Shown here one piece after another: positions 33,623-42,234 of a stretch of 64,000 nt of DNA. Position 1 is the first letter of the stretch. The number at the start of each line of letters is the position of its first letter. Source of the DNA: Verrucomicrobiaceae bacterium (GTDB lineage Bacteria; Verrucomicrobiota; Verrucomicrobiia; Verrucomicrobiales; Verrucomicrobiaceae); assembly GCA_015075365.1 (NCBI GenBank), contig JABTUN010000003.1:248001-312000 (forward strand), written 5' to 3'. The translations under genes and the position numbers were made by a program. Below the pieces are notes generated by a model. That model searched no databases, was not told where the DNA came from, and saw nothing but the letters and a program-made list of their open reading frames with translations.

Positions 33623-34414
33623 TCAGTCCTCCTTGCGTCCTGGGCGCACCGGGCAGACGCCTTTTTTGCTCGGCGCGCGGACGAACTCCAGCAGGCGGGC
33701 CGCCTTTTCCGGCCAGACAACCGCCGAAACCTCCGCGATGGCATCCGAGAGGTTCTTGCCGGAGCAAAAGAGCGACTGGAAGAGCTGCTTGATGGCAGCA
33801 CGCTCCTCCGTGCTGAAGCCCTGGCGGCGCAGGCCGATCACATTCAGCCCCGTGATGCGGTTGATGCGTTGCGCGGCGCAGTAATGCGGGATGTCCTTGC
33901 TAAAGCTGCCGTTTCCCTGCACAACGCAGTAGTCACCGATGCGCAGAAACTGGTGAAACACCGCGCCGCCGCCGATGAAGGTGTGGTTTCCAACGTGAAT
34001 GTGCCCGGCCAGCAGCGCCGCGTTCGCCAGAATGTTGTGGTTCCCCAGCACCACGTCGTGCGCCAGATGCACGCCCACCATGAGGAAGTTCCCGTCGCCG
34101 ATGCGCGTCACATGCCCCGGCTTGCTGCCGCGATGGATGGTGACGTGCTCGCGGATCACGTTTTTCTCCCCCAGGATCACACCGCTGTCCGTGGCGGGAT
34201 CAAAGCCGAGATCCTGCGGTGGCGTGCCGATCACCGCGCCGCGTCCGATGACAGTTCCCGCGCCCACGGTGACTTTTCCCACCAGTTGCGCGTGCGCCTC
34301 CACGCGGCAACCGGCCGCGATCTCCACCGGGCCGTCGATCATGACATAGGGGCCGATCTCGGCAGTCGGATCAAGGTGCGCGCGCGGGTCGATGAGGGCG
34401 GTGGAATGGATCAT
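33623..34414 (-). CDS. lpxA: UDP-N-acetylglucosamine acyltransferase LpxA
   Basis: LpxA transfers a 3-hydroxyacyl chain from ACP to UDP-GlcNAc, the first step of lipid A synthesis. The 263-residue protein matches E. coli LpxA in length. Hexapeptide repeats forming a left-handed beta-helix run from residue 1 to about 185. The catalytic histidine lies in VGVHLAHDVVLGN (HLAHD at 116-120), and the helical C-terminal part carries the usual ITGLNVIGLRRQGFS segment. MIHSTALIDP at 34414 is the normal start. It is 134 bases upstream of the lptD-like gene. Confidence 0.95.
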   Translation of the reverse strand: MIHSTALIDPRAHLDPTAEIGPYVMIDGPVEIAAGCRVEAHAQLVGKVTVGAGTVIGRGAVIGTPPQDLGFDPATDSGVILGEKNVIREHVTIHRGSKPGHVTRIGDGNFLMVGVHLAHDVVLGNHNILANAALLAGHIHVGNHTFIGGGAVFHQFLRIGDYCVVQGNGSFSKDIPHYCAAQRINRITGLNVIGLRRQGFSTEERAAIKQLFQSLFCSGKNLSDAIAEVSAVVWPEKAARLLEFVRAPSKKGVCPVRPGRKED

Positions 34415-34517
34415 GCGGTGCGAAACAGGAGCAAGCGCCTGCAAATGCGCAAAAACTTCCTCTTTGCATCACCGTGCGTCTGGTTAACATCAATGCACAC
34501 GCCGCGAAGCAGCACCA

Positions 34518-34604
34518 GGAGAGGTGGTCGAGTGGTTTATGGCTCCAGTCTTGAAAACTGGCGTGGCAGAAATGTCACCGTGGGTTCGAATCCCACCCTC
34601 TCCG
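34518..34604 (+). tRNA. tRNA-Ser (anticodon TGA)
   Basis: An 87-base class II tRNA. The acceptor stem GGAGAGG (34518-34524) pairs with CCTCTCC (34597-34603), with discriminator G. The anticodon stem CCAGT/ACTGG holds the loop CTTGAAA with anticodon TGA, decoding UCN serine codons. A long variable arm and the T-arm GTGGG-TTCGAAT-CCCAC are present. No 3' CCA is encoded. It is divergent from lpxA and its end nearly abuts the convergent methyltransferase. Confidence 0.96.
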
Positions 34605-34617
34605 CGTGAGGCGCGGC

Positions 34618-35901
34618 TCAGCCAACCAGGTGCACCTGGGGGAAGGGGACGACAAACTGGCCGCCGCGTGCGAGGAACTCGCTCTCGCGGATCTTGAACT
34701 CCGGCATGAAGTGCCAGGGCAGCACGAGGTAGTAGTCCGGCTTGGCGGCGCGGGAGTCTTCCTCGGAGATGATCTTCACGCGGCTGCCGATGGTGTAGCT
34801 GCCCCACTTGCGCGGATTGCGGTCGGCGATGGCCGGGAGCAGGTCGCCGGTGATGCCGCAGTATTGCAGGGTGGTGTTCCCTTTCGTGGAGGCACCATAG
34901 CCGTGGACGAGCTTGCCCTCCGCCTTCGCCTTCATCAAAAAAGCCTGCAGATCCGTGCGGATGCGCTCGATATCAGAACGGAAGCGCGCATAGGGCTCGT
35001 CCGTGTCGAGCGCCAGTTCAAACTCCCGCACGCGCAGCTCCTGCACGCGTGTCGCGGCCTCCGCAGAGGCCTTCACGCGGCCCATGTGCGCCACGCAGAG
35101 GCGGAAACTGCCGCCATTGACGTCATTGAGGTGTACATCGACGACCTCAAGCCCGCATTCGCCGAACAGGCGCTCCAGCACGGCCAGGGAGTAGTATTCG
35201 AGGTGCTCGTGGCAGATCGTGTCAAAACTGTTCATCCGCAGCATCGCGGGCAGGTAGCTCTGCTCTAGGATCCAGATGCCGTCCTCCGCCAGGACGCTGG
35301 CGATGTCCGTGACAAAGGCGCGCGGGTCCTCCAAGTCGTAAAACATGGAGATGCTGGTCACAACACGCGCATTTTCCTTCGCATGGACGCGGCGAAAGGC
35401 ATCGGCGGAGAAAAAGTCGTTCACCACGGTGAATCCGCGTTCGCGCGCCTTGAGCGCCACGTCGCTGGGGTCGATGCCGATGTGGCGCAGCCCCTGGGCG
35501 CGGTAGCTGGAGAGCAACGTGCCGTCGTTGCAGCCGATGTCGAGAACGATATCCCCCGGGTTCAGCGTCACGGTCTGCTCCGCCAGGAGAGAGATGCCAG
35601 CCAGATTGTCCCGCATGGACTGGTTGATGCCGGACTCGTAGTAGTAGCGGTGGTAGAGCACCTTGGGCGGCACGGAGTGGCGCATCTGCACGAGGCCGCA
35701 GGCGTTTTCATCATGCGCAGGGTCGCAGCGCACGAGATCGAGCGGGATTTTGCGCTTGATGGTGCCGGTGCCGTCCTCGCTGACGATCAGGCCGCCGATA
35801 TATTGGTCCCCCAGCCGCGCCACATCCGTGAAACTGCTGCAGCCGCAGATACGGCAGGTCGTGCGGGTGGTGAGGAGCGGTCGGTAAGCTGGAGAGGCCA
35901 T
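34618..35901 (-). CDS. Class I SAM-dependent C-methyltransferase (sugar type)
   Basis: A 427-residue three-part methyltransferase of the TylC3/TcaB9 type. An N-terminal zinc-binding domain contains TCRICGCSSF and later Cys and His residues. The central Rossmann domain has the SAM motif VLDIGCNDGTLLSSY, and the C-terminal C-methyltransferase domain contains HGYGASTKGNTTLQYCGI. Such enzymes add a methyl group to carbon 3 of NDP-keto-deoxysugars for branched sugars of O-antigens or secondary metabolites. The CHEHLEYYSL motif, typical of this family, is present. The closeness of LPS genes fits a surface-sugar role, but no other deoxysugar gene is nearby. Confidence 0.9.
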   Translation of the reverse strand: MASPAYRPLLTTRTTCRICGCSSFTDVARLGDQYIGGLIVSEDGTGTIKRKIPLDLVRCDPAHDENACGLVQMRHSVPPKVLYHRYYYESGINQSMRDNLAGISLLAEQTVTLNPGDIVLDIGCNDGTLLSSYRAQGLRHIGIDPSDVALKARERGFTVVNDFFSADAFRRVHAKENARVVTSISMFYDLEDPRAFVTDIASVLAEDGIWILEQSYLPAMLRMNSFDTICHEHLEYYSLAVLERLFGECGLEVVDVHLNDVNGGSFRLCVAHMGRVKASAEAATRVQELRVREFELALDTDEPYARFRSDIERIRTDLQAFLMKAKAEGKLVHGYGASTKGNTTLQYCGITGDLLPAIADRNPRKWGSYTIGSRVKIISEEDSRAAKPDYYLVLPWHFMPEFKIRESEFLARGGQFVVPFPQVHLVG

Positions 35902-35998
35902 GCGCGGCTGAATTGGCATGCCCCTCCGGCCTTGTCCAGCCGGAGTTCCGCCTCATGCGAAAGCCAGGCCATCCGCGCGAGCGGCGGCATGCGGCGGA

Positions 35999-37390
35999 TT
36001 ACGAATAAGAGGACTCCACCCGCTTCGCGACGTCGCGGTAGCCGTAGTCGGCGTTGTAGATTTCCTTGAGGGCGTCCAGATAGGCCTCCTGCCTGCCCAT
36101 TTTTTCGTTCACGAGCGCAAGTTCGTAGAGGATCTCTTTTTTGGTGTTGTCCATGACGACCAGCTCCTTGGAGGCCTCGTTGAGCACGTTGGAGGCGAGG
36201 TCGTTCATGTTCTTTCGCTCAAAGCAGCGGCCCAGCAGCAACATGGCCTTCGTGCGGATGTGCGGGTTGGAGCGCGCCTGTTGGAGCTCCGGAATGGCCT
36301 CCGTGTACATGTCCGCGTTGAAGTAGGCCTGGCCCAGCTCGTAGCGCAGCCCTTTATCGGTAGGGTTGCGCTCCACGCGGCCTTTCGCCTCGGCGATGAG
36401 CACGCCGGCACGCTGGCGCTTGATCTCGGCGATTTGCGCGCGCTTGTCCTCGATGTCTGGCGCGTCGGGATTGGACTCGATGTCCGCCTCCATTTGCGCC
36501 ATGTTCATGTCCAGCACCTTGTCACGCAGGATCTCCACCTTGCGCTGCATGGCCACGTCACCCGGATTGAGTTGCAGGGAGTAATCGTAGAACATCAAGG
36601 CGTTGTCGAGCTGGCCGATTTTCTCGTAGAGGTCTGCCATGCGCTTCACGATGATGATGTTCGTCTGGTCCTGCTCGTACTGGGCGATGGTGTCCGCCAG
36701 GAACTGCTCCATCTCCTCCTTGGTCATGCCTTGCTTGGCCAGCTTTTCGAGTTTCGCGGCCTCGCCGCTGTCCTTCATGGCCTTGCGGAAGTCACCTTCC
36801 GACCCCCAACCCTGCCGCAGGATGGAGGTCTTGGCGGCGGCGTCCTTCTCGCCCTTGAGCGCGTCCATGTCACGCGGATCGACCTTGGCGATGTTCTTGT
36901 AAACATCCGCGGCCTTTTCCGGCTGCTCGTGCGCCATGTAGTGCTGCGCCAGCTTGTGCATGTGCTTGGTGTTCTCCGGGTGCCCGAGGCGCAGGGTCTC
37001 CAGCGCAAAGGCCGCCAGTTCCGGGAAGTGCAGCTTCATCGCCAGGTCGTAGAGCTGCAAATTGGCGTTCTGGTTGAAGGGGTCCTTCTGGAAGACATTT
37101 TCCTCAAGCTCGGCAATCTGCTCCGCTGGCTCTTTCTTGGTGGATTTGAACAGTCCTCCACCTCCGCCAAGCGAAAGGCCTCCGAGGCCAAATTTTTTGC
37201 CGCCGGCGTTTACCTTTTCACCCTCCGCGCTGCGCAGCAGCATGCGCCCGTCCAGGAACCCCAGGTTTTCTTTCACGATGGGGAGCAGCAGGTTCACCAC
37301 ATAGTCCCAGTTTTTCTGGTCGGCGGAGACGAGGGCGCGTTTCCAGAGGTTTTGATACTTCGGGTCGATTTCGGTGTCCTTGATGATCAT
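35999..37390 (-). CDS. TPR-repeat protein, cytoplasmic
   Basis: A 463-residue, largely helical protein without a signal peptide. It has several tetratricopeptide repeats, for example LQLYDLAMKLHFPELAAFAL, KRMADLYEKIGQLDNALMFY and LRYELGQAYFNADMYTEAIP. A Gly-rich segment (FGLGGLSLGGGGGLF) sits at about residues 67-81 between the N-terminal helix pair and the repeats. TPR proteins act as assembly scaffolds; the partner is unknown. It follows a 53-residue membrane protein by 35 bases on the same strand, and the two may form a membrane-linked unit. Confidence 0.82.
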   Translation of the reverse strand: MIIKDTEIDPKYQNLWKRALVSADQKNWDYVVNLLLPIVKENLGFLDGRMLLRSAEGEKVNAGGKKFGLGGLSLGGGGGLFKSTKKEPAEQIAELEENVFQKDPFNQNANLQLYDLAMKLHFPELAAFALETLRLGHPENTKHMHKLAQHYMAHEQPEKAADVYKNIAKVDPRDMDALKGEKDAAAKTSILRQGWGSEGDFRKAMKDSGEAAKLEKLAKQGMTKEEMEQFLADTIAQYEQDQTNIIIVKRMADLYEKIGQLDNALMFYDYSLQLNPGDVAMQRKVEILRDKVLDMNMAQMEADIESNPDAPDIEDKRAQIAEIKRQRAGVLIAEAKGRVERNPTDKGLRYELGQAYFNADMYTEAIPELQQARSNPHIRTKAMLLLGRCFERKNMNDLASNVLNEASKELVVMDNTKKEILYELALVNEKMGRQEAYLDALKEIYNADYGYRDVAKRVESSYS

Positions 37391-37425
37391 ATGCCTGACT
37401 TGGGGAGTGTGTCGTGGGATGGAGA

Positions 37426-37587
37426 TTACTTTTTGCCGCCGGAAAACCAGCCTGACAGGGCCTGCAGCTCCTTTTGAGTGCCTTCTGTGAGCCCCTGCAT
37501 CGAGAAACCATGCTCAAAGAGCACCATCCAGATGAAGGTGGCGGCCAGGAAGGCTAGGGTCCAGAGGACTTTGGAAAGAATGCGCAT
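37426..37587 (-). CDS. Small single-span membrane protein
   Basis: A 53-residue protein (from MRILSKVLWTLAFLAATFIW) with one membrane helix at about residues 5-23 and a short soluble tail ending in SGWFSGGKK. A start seven codons upstream is possible. It has no known family, but the clean hydrophobic profile and the 35-base spacing to the TPR gene downstream make it a credible small gene. A role anchoring or partnering the TPR protein is a guess. Confidence 0.6.
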   Translation of the reverse strand: MRILSKVLWTLAFLAATFIWMVLFEHGFSMQGLTEGTQKELQALSGWFSGGKK

Positions 37588-37663
37588 GCCGTTTTTCGGA
37601 AATGGCACTTTATGAAAAAACGGCGTGGATTGTCCAGCACGCTTTTCACCCGCTCATCCTTCC

Positions 37664-38539
37664 TCAGTGCGTCAGCGCGTAGAAGAGGATGTTGATGCCC
37701 AGCGGGTAGGCGTATTTCTCCGAAAACTCGCGGAAGTACCACGGATCGGTCCCCTCCTCCTCCCAGCCGTCACCCAGGTCGGTGTTGTGGCAGATCAGCA
37801 TGACCATGCGTTTCTTGTCATCATACACGGCGCGGTAGTGCGGCGTCTGCGCGTCCCAGCGCTCGAAGGTGATGCCCTGGGAACGACCGGCCATGGCATG
37901 ACCCACGCTGGGGATCTGCGGCTTGAACTTCAGCGGGAAGACCATGTGGAAAATCTCGTGCTCCAGCGGCAGTTCCACAAAGGAGCGGTCCGGGAAGATC
38001 TGTCGTAGCGCCACATGAAACACCTCCCACTCTTCCTCCCCCCAGAAGTCGTCCACGAGGACGAAGCCGCCGTTGAGCATGTATTCCCGCAGCAGTCGCG
38101 CCTCTTCATCGGTCAGGGAGATGTTTCCCGGCTCGATCATATAGAGGAAGGGATAATGTTTCATCTGCGCGGCGTCGATGTCCACGATGGCCCCGTTCGG
38201 GTTCACCTGGAGCGAGGTCAGTTGCTGCAGCCGGTAGGAGAAGTTCAGGTCCGCGTCCGGATAGTCCGTGGCCCATTTCCCGGAGCCGCGCCAGCGGCCA
38301 TAGCGGCCGCTGGCGGAGTTGTAGCGCAGGCGGGCAAAAGTGAAGACATCATTGGGCAGTTCTCGTGAGACGGGCCAGGTGGGAAAGTCCAGGAACTGGC
38401 CGCGTCCTGCCTCCCGCGGGTCCTCCGGCACGCTACCGTCCTGGATGCCAAAATTCCGCGGCCTGCCGCCAGACTGCTCCGCTGCCGGGAGCAGCGCGAG
38501 AGCCATCAGCATGGTCAGCAGCAGGAAAAAACGCTTCAT
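37664..38539 (-). CDS. DUF4159 domain-containing secreted protein
   Basis: A 291-residue protein with a signal peptide (MKRFFLLLTMLMALALLPA) followed by the DUF4159 domain, seen in FTFARLRYNSASGRYGRW, DADLNFSYRLQQLT, FLYMIEPGNISLTDEE and FVLVDDFWGEEEW. The fold resembles the ThuA/glutamine amidotransferase group. Its molecular role is not established; it often occurs near MoxR ATPase and von Willebrand domain genes in Planctomycetes and Verrucomicrobia, none of which is here. The N-terminal GRGQFLDFPTWPVSRE segment is typical of the family. A secreted esterase gene lies 31 bases upstream on the same strand. Confidence 0.85.
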   Translation of the reverse strand: MKRFFLLLTMLMALALLPAAEQSGGRPRNFGIQDGSVPEDPREAGRGQFLDFPTWPVSRELPNDVFTFARLRYNSASGRYGRWRGSGKWATDYPDADLNFSYRLQQLTSLQVNPNGAIVDIDAAQMKHYPFLYMIEPGNISLTDEEARLLREYMLNGGFVLVDDFWGEEEWEVFHVALRQIFPDRSFVELPLEHEIFHMVFPLKFKPQIPSVGHAMAGRSQGITFERWDAQTPHYRAVYDDKKRMVMLICHNTDLGDGWEEEGTDPWYFREFSEKYAYPLGINILFYALTH

Positions 38540-38570
38540 GTGTAGAGAACGCGGCAGGCGCGGGCGGGTT

Positions 38571-39635
38571 TCACGGCTTTTGCCGCAGCACCCGCGCGAT
38601 CAGTTCATAGGCCTCGAATCTCTCCTGATCGGGAAAGTCGTGATCCGAGTCCGGATGCCGGACGATGAGGCGGCCTGCGGCTCCATGCAGGCGGAAGACC
38701 GGCTCTGCGGCCGCCGCGATGCGGTCCACGCTGTCGTGGCGGAAGTTTCCATCCCGCAGCGGCGCGTTCACAAACACATGGCGTGGTGCCAGCGCGGCGA
38801 TCAGCTCGTAGTAGTCCCACGGTGCCTCCTGCGGCCGGCCCAGGTAGTCCTGCATCCGCATCATGTAGCGCTCCTGCACATAGCCCTTGATGTTTCCGCC
38901 GTAGTAGTCCAGCAACGAGTCAAACCCGCAACTGGAGACCACGACCTTGATGCGCTCGTCGAAGTTGGCAGTGTAGATGGAGTTGTGGCCGCCCAGAGAG
39001 TGTCCGATGGCCGCGAAACCGGCCTGTGAGTCCACAAATGGCAGCGTTTCGAGATAGTCGAGGCCGCGGATGTTGTCCCACACGGCCTTCATCGTGCCGC
39101 TCGTCATGCCCAGGGCCTTCAGGTCCGGCTGGTAGTCCGCCAGCAGAGGATAACTGGGTGCCAGGGTTACAAAACCACGCTCCGCCAGTTCCGCCGCGTA
39201 CTGGCGGTGCGGCTTCCCGCCCAGTCCCACGACCACCTTGAAGCCGATTTTGTTCTCCGTGGGATGCAGGCACAGCACGGCGGGCATCTTTTCCCCGGCC
39301 AGGGCTTTTTTGGGGACGCAAAGATAGGCCGGCACGACACCCCCTGGTTGGGAGGTGTAGTGAACCAGCCTCCGCACATAGGAGCCGCAATCCGCCTCCT
39401 CCAGAATCTTGGGGGCGAGTTCCGCGCGCATTTCCTTGCCTGGCAGCGGCCCGGCCACCGCTTCAAAACCCGCCACGGCCGCCTTCCGGCGCGTTTCCCA
39501 CTCCGCCGGAGTCGTGGCCTTCCGTCCTGTGGCGTCGATTTGAAGCAGATCCGACCTGCTGAGACCACGGATCGGAGGCACTTCGGCTGCGAAGACGACG
39601 ACCGATGACAGCAGGAGCAGGGTAAAACAGCGCAT
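38571..39635 (-). CDS. Secreted alpha/beta hydrolase (acetyl-xylan-esterase-like)
   Basis: A 354-residue secreted hydrolase with signal peptide MRCFTLLLLSSVVVFA; starts three or more codons upstream are possible. The nucleophile elbow GHSLGGHNSIY gives the catalytic Ser, PRHVFVNAPLRD the likely acid region and the C-terminal DSDHDFP the His. The arrangement, with a long N-terminal extension and YLCVPKK before the oxyanion loop, fits the dienelactone-hydrolase/acetyl-xylan-esterase group often linked to carbohydrate deacetylation. Its stop is 31 bases from the DUF4159 start; upstream lies the ABC ATPase of the efflux operon, 69 bases away. Confidence 0.82.
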   Translation of the reverse strand: MRCFTLLLLSSVVVFAAEVPPIRGLSRSDLLQIDATGRKATTPAEWETRRKAAVAGFEAVAGPLPGKEMRAELAPKILEEADCGSYVRRLVHYTSQPGGVVPAYLCVPKKALAGEKMPAVLCLHPTENKIGFKVVVGLGGKPHRQYAAELAERGFVTLAPSYPLLADYQPDLKALGMTSGTMKAVWDNIRGLDYLETLPFVDSQAGFAAIGHSLGGHNSIYTANFDERIKVVVSSCGFDSLLDYYGGNIKGYVQERYMMRMQDYLGRPQEAPWDYYELIAALAPRHVFVNAPLRDGNFRHDSVDRIAAAAEPVFRLHGAAGRLIVRHPDSDHDFPDQERFEAYELIARVLRQKP

Positions 39636-39704
39636 GCTCCTCATACGCACCCCGCCAACGCGTCCCATCAACCACCTTGGGGCTGTCGGGGATGAGGCGT
39701 GCAA

Positions 39705-40436
39705 TCAGGCGGCAGCAGCGGTGGGGCCGGGCTGGAGTCGGGAGGCCTTGGCACCGGCCTCGTCACGCTCGATGACGCCGTCGCGCAGGCGGATGATGCG
39801 GGTGCAGCGCTGTACCATGCGCTCGTCATGGGTGACAAAGACAAGAGTCTTGCCCTGCTGGTTGAGGTCGTCAAAGAGACCGAGGATTTCCTGGCCGGAC
39901 TTGCTGTCGAGATTGCCAGTGGCCTCGTCGGCGAGGATGACGAGAGGGTTGTTCGAGAGGGCGCGGGCGATGGCGACGCGCTGCTGCTGGCCGCCGGAGA
40001 GCTCGGTGGGCTTGTGGTAGAGGCGGTGATCCAGACCGACCTGGGTGGCGAGCCGCGTAGCGGTCTCGATCATGTCAGCGTCCTTCGCTCCACCGTAGTA
40101 CATGGGCACGGCGATGTTTTCGATGACGCTGAGCTGCTGGATGAGATTGTAGCTCTGGAAGATGAAGCCGAGGTTGCGGTTGCGGGCGGCGGAGAGGTCG
40201 TCGTCGTCCAATTGGGCCACGTTTTGCCCGCCAAGGAAATAGTCGCCGCTGGTGGGCTGGTCGAGGCAGCCGAGAACATTGAGCAGCGTGGATTTGCCGC
40301 ATCCAGAAGGTCCCATGATGCAGACATATTCACCAGGATAGATGGAGAGGGACACGCCTTGAAGCACATGCTGGGTGATGTCCCCCATCTGGTAGCTTTT
40401 GCGGATGTCCACCAGTTGGATGATGGGATCGGGCAT
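39705..40436 (-). CDS. ABC transporter ATPase, MacB/LolD type
   Basis: A 243-residue ATPase with Walker A GPSGCGKST, Q-loop FIFQSYNLI, signature LSGGQQQR, Walker B VILADEATGNLDS and the switch His in VTHDE. This is the MacB/LolD/FtsE class that drives periplasm-facing permeases by mechanotransmission. It is the last gene of an operon tolC-MFP-ATPase (11-base gap to the MFP) but no permease follows; the next gene is a secreted esterase. The solitary MacB-like permease at 24.0-25.3 kb is the obvious candidate partner. The ATG at 40436 is chosen over an Arg/Pro-rich upstream extension. Confidence 0.93.
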   Translation of the reverse strand: MPDPIIQLVDIRKSYQMGDITQHVLQGVSLSIYPGEYVCIMGPSGCGKSTLLNVLGCLDQPTSGDYFLGGQNVAQLDDDDLSAARNRNLGFIFQSYNLIQQLSVIENIAVPMYYGGAKDADMIETATRLATQVGLDHRLYHKPTELSGGQQQRVAIARALSNNPLVILADEATGNLDSKSGQEILGLFDDLNQQGKTLVFVTHDERMVQRCTRIIRLRDGVIERDEAGAKASRLQPGPTAAAA

Positions 40437-40446
40437 GCGGAGGAGG

Positions 40447-42234
40447 TCAGGGCTTGGCTGCGGCGATGTTCTTCTCCTTGGACTTGGCCGGGCTGGCCGG
40501 CGGGCGCGCACCGGGCTGGGCATCTTCAAGCTCCGCCTTCTTGGGCAGGGTGAGGGCCACGTTTTCGCCGGGTTCCAGACCGTCGCGGACTTCGATGAAC
40601 TCGTCATTGAAATGGCCGGTGACCACCGGGCGGCGCTGCAGAGAGCCTCCCTGGTTCACATAGCAGTAGTGATGGTCCTGTTGATCGACCTCGATGGACT
40701 GCACAGGCACATACAACACGTCCGCCAGGTGATTGATGATGATCTCGACCTTGGCGTTCATGCCGGGCTTCAGCCACGGGTGGAATCCGTCGATGTGGAT
40801 CGTGGCAGGATAGACTTTCAAGTTGGGCGTGTAGCGGCTGCTGTTGCTGTCCGGCAGGATGGCGAGCTCGGCGACCTTCCCCTCAAGGAGCTTGCCGGGC
40901 TCGGCGTCGACCCGGATCAGCGTGCGCTGGCCGATGTGGACTTTTTTGACCTGGGACTCATGGACATTCACCTTCACCCCCATCTGGCTCATGTCGGGAA
41001 TGGTCAGGATGGTCTGGCGGAAGCGCACAGAGGAACCTTCCTCAATGCTGTTGTTGTAGTTGTAGGAGGAGGAGGCGTTGAGGTCGCCGTAGGCCACAAG
41101 ACCGGGCTGGGTGGCCTTGATGACGCAGGCCTTGAGCTGGGTTTCGAGGTTTTCACGCTGCGCCACTTCCATTTCGTGGCGGCGTTTGGCGGTCATGTAG
41201 CGCGTCTCGACCTGGGCCATGCGGGAGCGGTTTTCACGAATCGTGCGCTGGAGCTTGTTGATGGCCTCACGGTAGTTGGAAAGCAGCGTGGAGCACTGCT
41301 TGTTGAATTCATAAGCCTTGAAGAGCTGGAGCTGGGTTTCGGCGGTTTTGACGGAGAGGGCCACCTTTTCGTGGGTGACCTGGTCGTTTTCGAGCTGCGC
41401 CTTCGAGATGTAGTTCTTTTCCGCGAGGCGGCCTGACGCATCAACTTTCTGCTTGGCCACTGCGAGCTCCGCTTTTCTCAGGAGAAGCTCGTCCTCCAAC
41501 TGGCGCAGCTTTTGCTGCGCCTCGCCATCGCTGGTGGAACCTGCTTCGAGGAACGGGCTGAAATCGATGCGGCCTGCCGTGGCGGCCGGGGCGGCTTTCT
41601 TTGCGGCGGCCTTGTCAGCCGGGCTTTTGGGATTGGCGGCGTCGGCGGTGATCGGCGTGTCGGCCTGGGATTCGAGCACGGTCGAGTACTTCTCGAAGTC
41701 GGCCACATCTTTGGGCAGGCCGGCCTTGGTGAGAATCGCGGAGGTGACCTCGCGGCCGAGATACTTCTCAAAATCCATCAGCGCGAAGATGCCGGTCTCC
41801 TTGGAGGCGCGGAACAGGCTCTGGTTCTCGCTCTTCTGGATTTCGCGGTTCTGATCCGCGTCGATAAAGTTCGACACGGTGGTCTGGAAGTCGATCTCGT
41901 GGTTCTGGATCTTTTGTTTCACCTCAGTGTCGTCGAGTTCGACGAGCACCTTGGCATTTTTGACATCTTCCTCGGTAACAAGATAACCTTCAGGGATGAG
42001 GGAGAGGATTTTGGTGGGAATTTCGATCTCAGACTTGAGCTCCAGGTTTTGAAGCGCGCGGATTTCTCCGCCCTGCAGCACATTGATCTCCAGCGGCCCG
42101 CGCTGGACGGTGAATGTAGGCACTTGGGCGGCGGCCTTGCTGCCGCCGGCCAGCCACGACCAGAGGAGCCAGGCGGAAACCGTTCCGACTCCGGCGAGTG
42201 TGATCCAGGTGATGGTTTTTCTCGACTTCATCAT
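40447..42234 (-). CDS. Efflux periplasmic adaptor (HlyD/MacA-like)
   Basis: A 595-residue membrane-fusion protein with an N-terminal anchor (TITWITLAGVGTVSAWLLW), lipoyl/barrel-sandwich halves around VQRGPLEINVLQGGEIRA and GLVAYGDLNASSS, a long coiled-coil hairpin between them (about residues 230-380) and the membrane-proximal beta domains at the C-terminus. It is about 200 residues longer than MacA; the excess includes a low-complexity Ala/Lys/Pro linker near residues 197-220. It bridges an inner-membrane transporter and a TolC channel. It overlaps the tolC gene by four bases (ATGA) and precedes the ATPase by 11 bases. Confidence 0.88.
   Translation of the reverse strand: MMKSRKTITWITLAGVGTVSAWLLWSWLAGGSKAAAQVPTFTVQRGPLEINVLQGGEIRALQNLELKSEIEIPTKILSLIPEGYLVTEEDVKNAKVLVELDDTEVKQKIQNHEIDFQTTVSNFIDADQNREIQKSENQSLFRASKETGIFALMDFEKYLGREVTSAILTKAGLPKDVADFEKYSTVLESQADTPITADAANPKSPADKAAAKKAAPAATAGRIDFSPFLEAGSTSDGEAQQKLRQLEDELLLRKAELAVAKQKVDASGRLAEKNYISKAQLENDQVTHEKVALSVKTAETQLQLFKAYEFNKQCSTLLSNYREAINKLQRTIRENRSRMAQVETRYMTAKRRHEMEVAQRENLETQLKACVIKATQPGLVAYGDLNASSSYNYNNSIEEGSSVRFRQTILTIPDMSQMGVKVNVHESQVKKVHIGQRTLIRVDAEPGKLLEGKVAELAILPDSNSSRYTPNLKVYPATIHIDGFHPWLKPGMNAKVEIIINHLADVLYVPVQSIEVDQQDHHYCYVNQGGSLQRRPVVTGHFNDEFIEVRDGLEPGENVALTLPKKAELEDAQPGARPPASPAKSKEKNIAAAKP

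Noticed and set aside
36000..37480. A 519-codon plus-strand frame opposite the TPR protein.
   Set aside because: It mirrors the helical TPR codons and has no start context or domain.
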